A stretch of DNA of 64,000 nt from Pontibacter sp. E15-1 (GTDB lineage: Bacteria; Bacteroidota; Bacteroidia; Cytophagales; Hymenobacteraceae). The notes under the pieces are model-generated. The model saw only the letters and a program-made list of their open reading frames with translations. It had not been told where the DNA came from and searched no databases. Of this stretch, positions 63,067-64,000 are shown one piece after another; the stretch's first letter is position 1, and each line of letters starts with the position of its first letter. The stretch covers positions 1 to 64,000 of the forward strand of contig NZ_JAKVIR010000019.1 in the NCBI RefSeq assembly GCF_022601975.1, given 5' to 3'. The translations under genes and the position numbers were made by a program.

Positions 63067-64000
63067 ATGAACTCAGATAATAATACCGAACTCCACTGGC
63101 CTGCTATTCGAGACTTAGCTTTGATTGGTGACTGCAAAACGACAGCTGTTCTTACTACACAAGGAAACATTGTTTGGCATTGCCCTGGGCGGTTTGATAA
63201 CCCTTCTTTATTTGCCTCTTTACTGGATGCAGGGAAAGGCGGGGCATGGCGCTTTTTACCCCTAAGCGCTGCCTATCAAAAGAGGAGCTATAAGGACAAC
63301 TCAGCCGTGCTGCAAACCTACTTCAGCCGCCGCGAGAAGCAAATGGTCCTGACTGACTTCATGCCTGTCCAGCACAAAATAAAAGGCATTTGCAGAGTCC
63401 TCACTTCGGTTTTTGAGGATGTGGATTTCGTACTTGAGCCGGCTCCCCTTTATGGACAGGAAGAGCCGACGGTTGAGCTAAAGGATGACCATGCCATTAT
63501 CAATTTAAAGTACAGGCTTTACAGCTCCCACAAAATAACTTTAGAGCGTGGAGCGCTTAGAGTAGCTGTCAAGAAAGAAGAGGAAGCATGGCTTGTGCTT
63601 TCCACGGATGAGTACTCCTTACTATCTCTGAAGGATATTCTGGAAGCAGAGCAGGCAACGCTTGCTTTCTGGGAGGAGCTAGCTTCCAACATTACCTACA
63701 AGGGCCCTTATCAGAAGCTGTTCTACGATTCCCTGCGGGCGCTTCGCTTATTAACGCACCAGGAATCCGGAGGCATTTTAGCGGCAGCCACCACTTCCCT
63801 GCCAGAGGTACTGGGAGGAAGCCGCAACTATGACTACCGCTATGTCTGGCTGCGCGACACTGCGATGATTGTTCGGGCACTAACCCGAGCGGATAGTAAC
63901 GGCGAGGAAGGAAGCCGCTTTTTAGACTTTGTCTGCACTGCCCATCGGCATCAGGAGAAGAAGATGATTTTTCCATTTTATACTGTTGATAAAGAGAAGG
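63067..64000 (+). CDS. glycoside hydrolase family 15 protein, 5' part
   Basis: The first 311 codons are present and the gene runs off the window. IRDLALIGDCKTTAVLTTQG then NIVWHCPGRFDNPSLFASLL is the typical GH15 N-terminal supersandwich start; SLPEVLGGSRNYDYRYVWLR then DTAMIVRALTRAD opens the (alpha/alpha)6 catalytic domain with the substrate-binding DYRYVWLRD. GH15 enzymes are glucoamylases or trehalases; which one cannot be told here. The start ATG is 63067; the ATG four bases upstream (63063) ends after five codons. No signal peptide is visible, so it acts in the cytoplasm, perhaps on trehalose or glycogen. Confidence 0.88.
   Translation, partial: MNSDNNTELHWPAIRDLALIGDCKTTAVLTTQGNIVWHCPGRFDNPSLFASLLDAGKGGAWRFLPLSAAYQKRSYKDNSAVLQTYFSRREKQMVLTDFMPVQHKIKGICRVLTSVFEDVDFVLEPAPLYGQEEPTVELKDDHAIINLKYRLYSSHKITLERGALRVAVKKEEEAWLVLSTDEYSLLSLKDILEAEQATLAFWEELASNITYKGPYQKLFYDSLRALRLLTHQESGGILAAATTSLPEVLGGSRNYDYRYVWLRDTAMIVRALTRADSNGEEGSRFLDFVCTAHRHQEKKMIFPFYTVDKEK

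Overview
The window looks like Bacteroidota DNA, most likely Cytophagales/Hymenobacteraceae (Pontibacter-like). The grounds are a type IX secretion type B sorting domain, Bacteroidota-style RHS genes with DUF6443, TAnnTTTG promoter motifs, and sphingolipid and inositol-lipid genes. I saw no tRNA, rRNA, ribosomal-protein or other core housekeeping gene. The 50.4-58.2 kb part carries a plasmid-type replication and partition module. The window may therefore lie on a large plasmid or secondary replicon, or on a chromosome with an integrated plasmid; the sequence alone does not decide this.

Region by region. 1-2.2 kb: a lone hypothetical gene flanked by DNA unusually rich in AGCAAC/GTTGCT. 2.2-3.6 kb: an IS630-type element with a broken transposase, then a 126-bp MITE-like element with a 6-bp target duplication. 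3.6-13.5 kb: a two-gene RHS locus with a variable AT-rich C-terminal tip and an adjacent candidate immunity gene. 13.9-16.3 kb: a DUF1016/YhcG nuclease-fold gene and two decayed genes (a COG2345/SufR-like regulator and a ferrochelatase 3' end). 16.4-19.4 kb: a DUF6640 membrane protein, an SDR oxidoreductase and an aldo/keto reductase.

19.5-30.5 kb is the most interesting part: eleven tightly packed minus-strand genes that appear to form a self-contained inositol phosphorylceramide pathway. Serine palmitoyltransferase, a GNAT-like ceramide synthase and a ceramide reductase would make the ceramide; an FA2H-like hydroxylase would modify it. Inositol-3-phosphate synthase, a CDP-alcohol phosphotransferase and a PgpA-like phosphatase would make phosphatidylinositol. 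An Aur1-like PAP2 enzyme would join the two. DUF4833, DUF5686 and GtrA proteins are interleaved and are candidates for handling or moving the lipid. A TetR gene lies just upstream.

31-47 kb: small conserved genes and remnants, two paralogous EmrAB-TolC-like efflux operons (one beside a MarR gene with palindromic operator candidates, one beside an AraC gene), a luciferase-like monooxygenase, two NAD(P)-binding genes each broken by a single change, DoxX, and a divergent HxlR regulator with 18-bp operator repeats. 47-58 kb: a galactokinase remnant, a lipoprotein, a long gene-poor stretch, then ParA plus a ribbon-helix-helix partner, an iteron origin with DnaA boxes, two Rep_3-type initiators, a decayed MobV-type relaxase, an array of heptamer repeats and small plasmid-type genes. 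58.4-64 kb: an IS5-family element, a truncated second copy of the DUF1016 gene, a secreted T9SS protein, a VKOR-family protein, and the start of a GH15 glycosidase that runs off the window.
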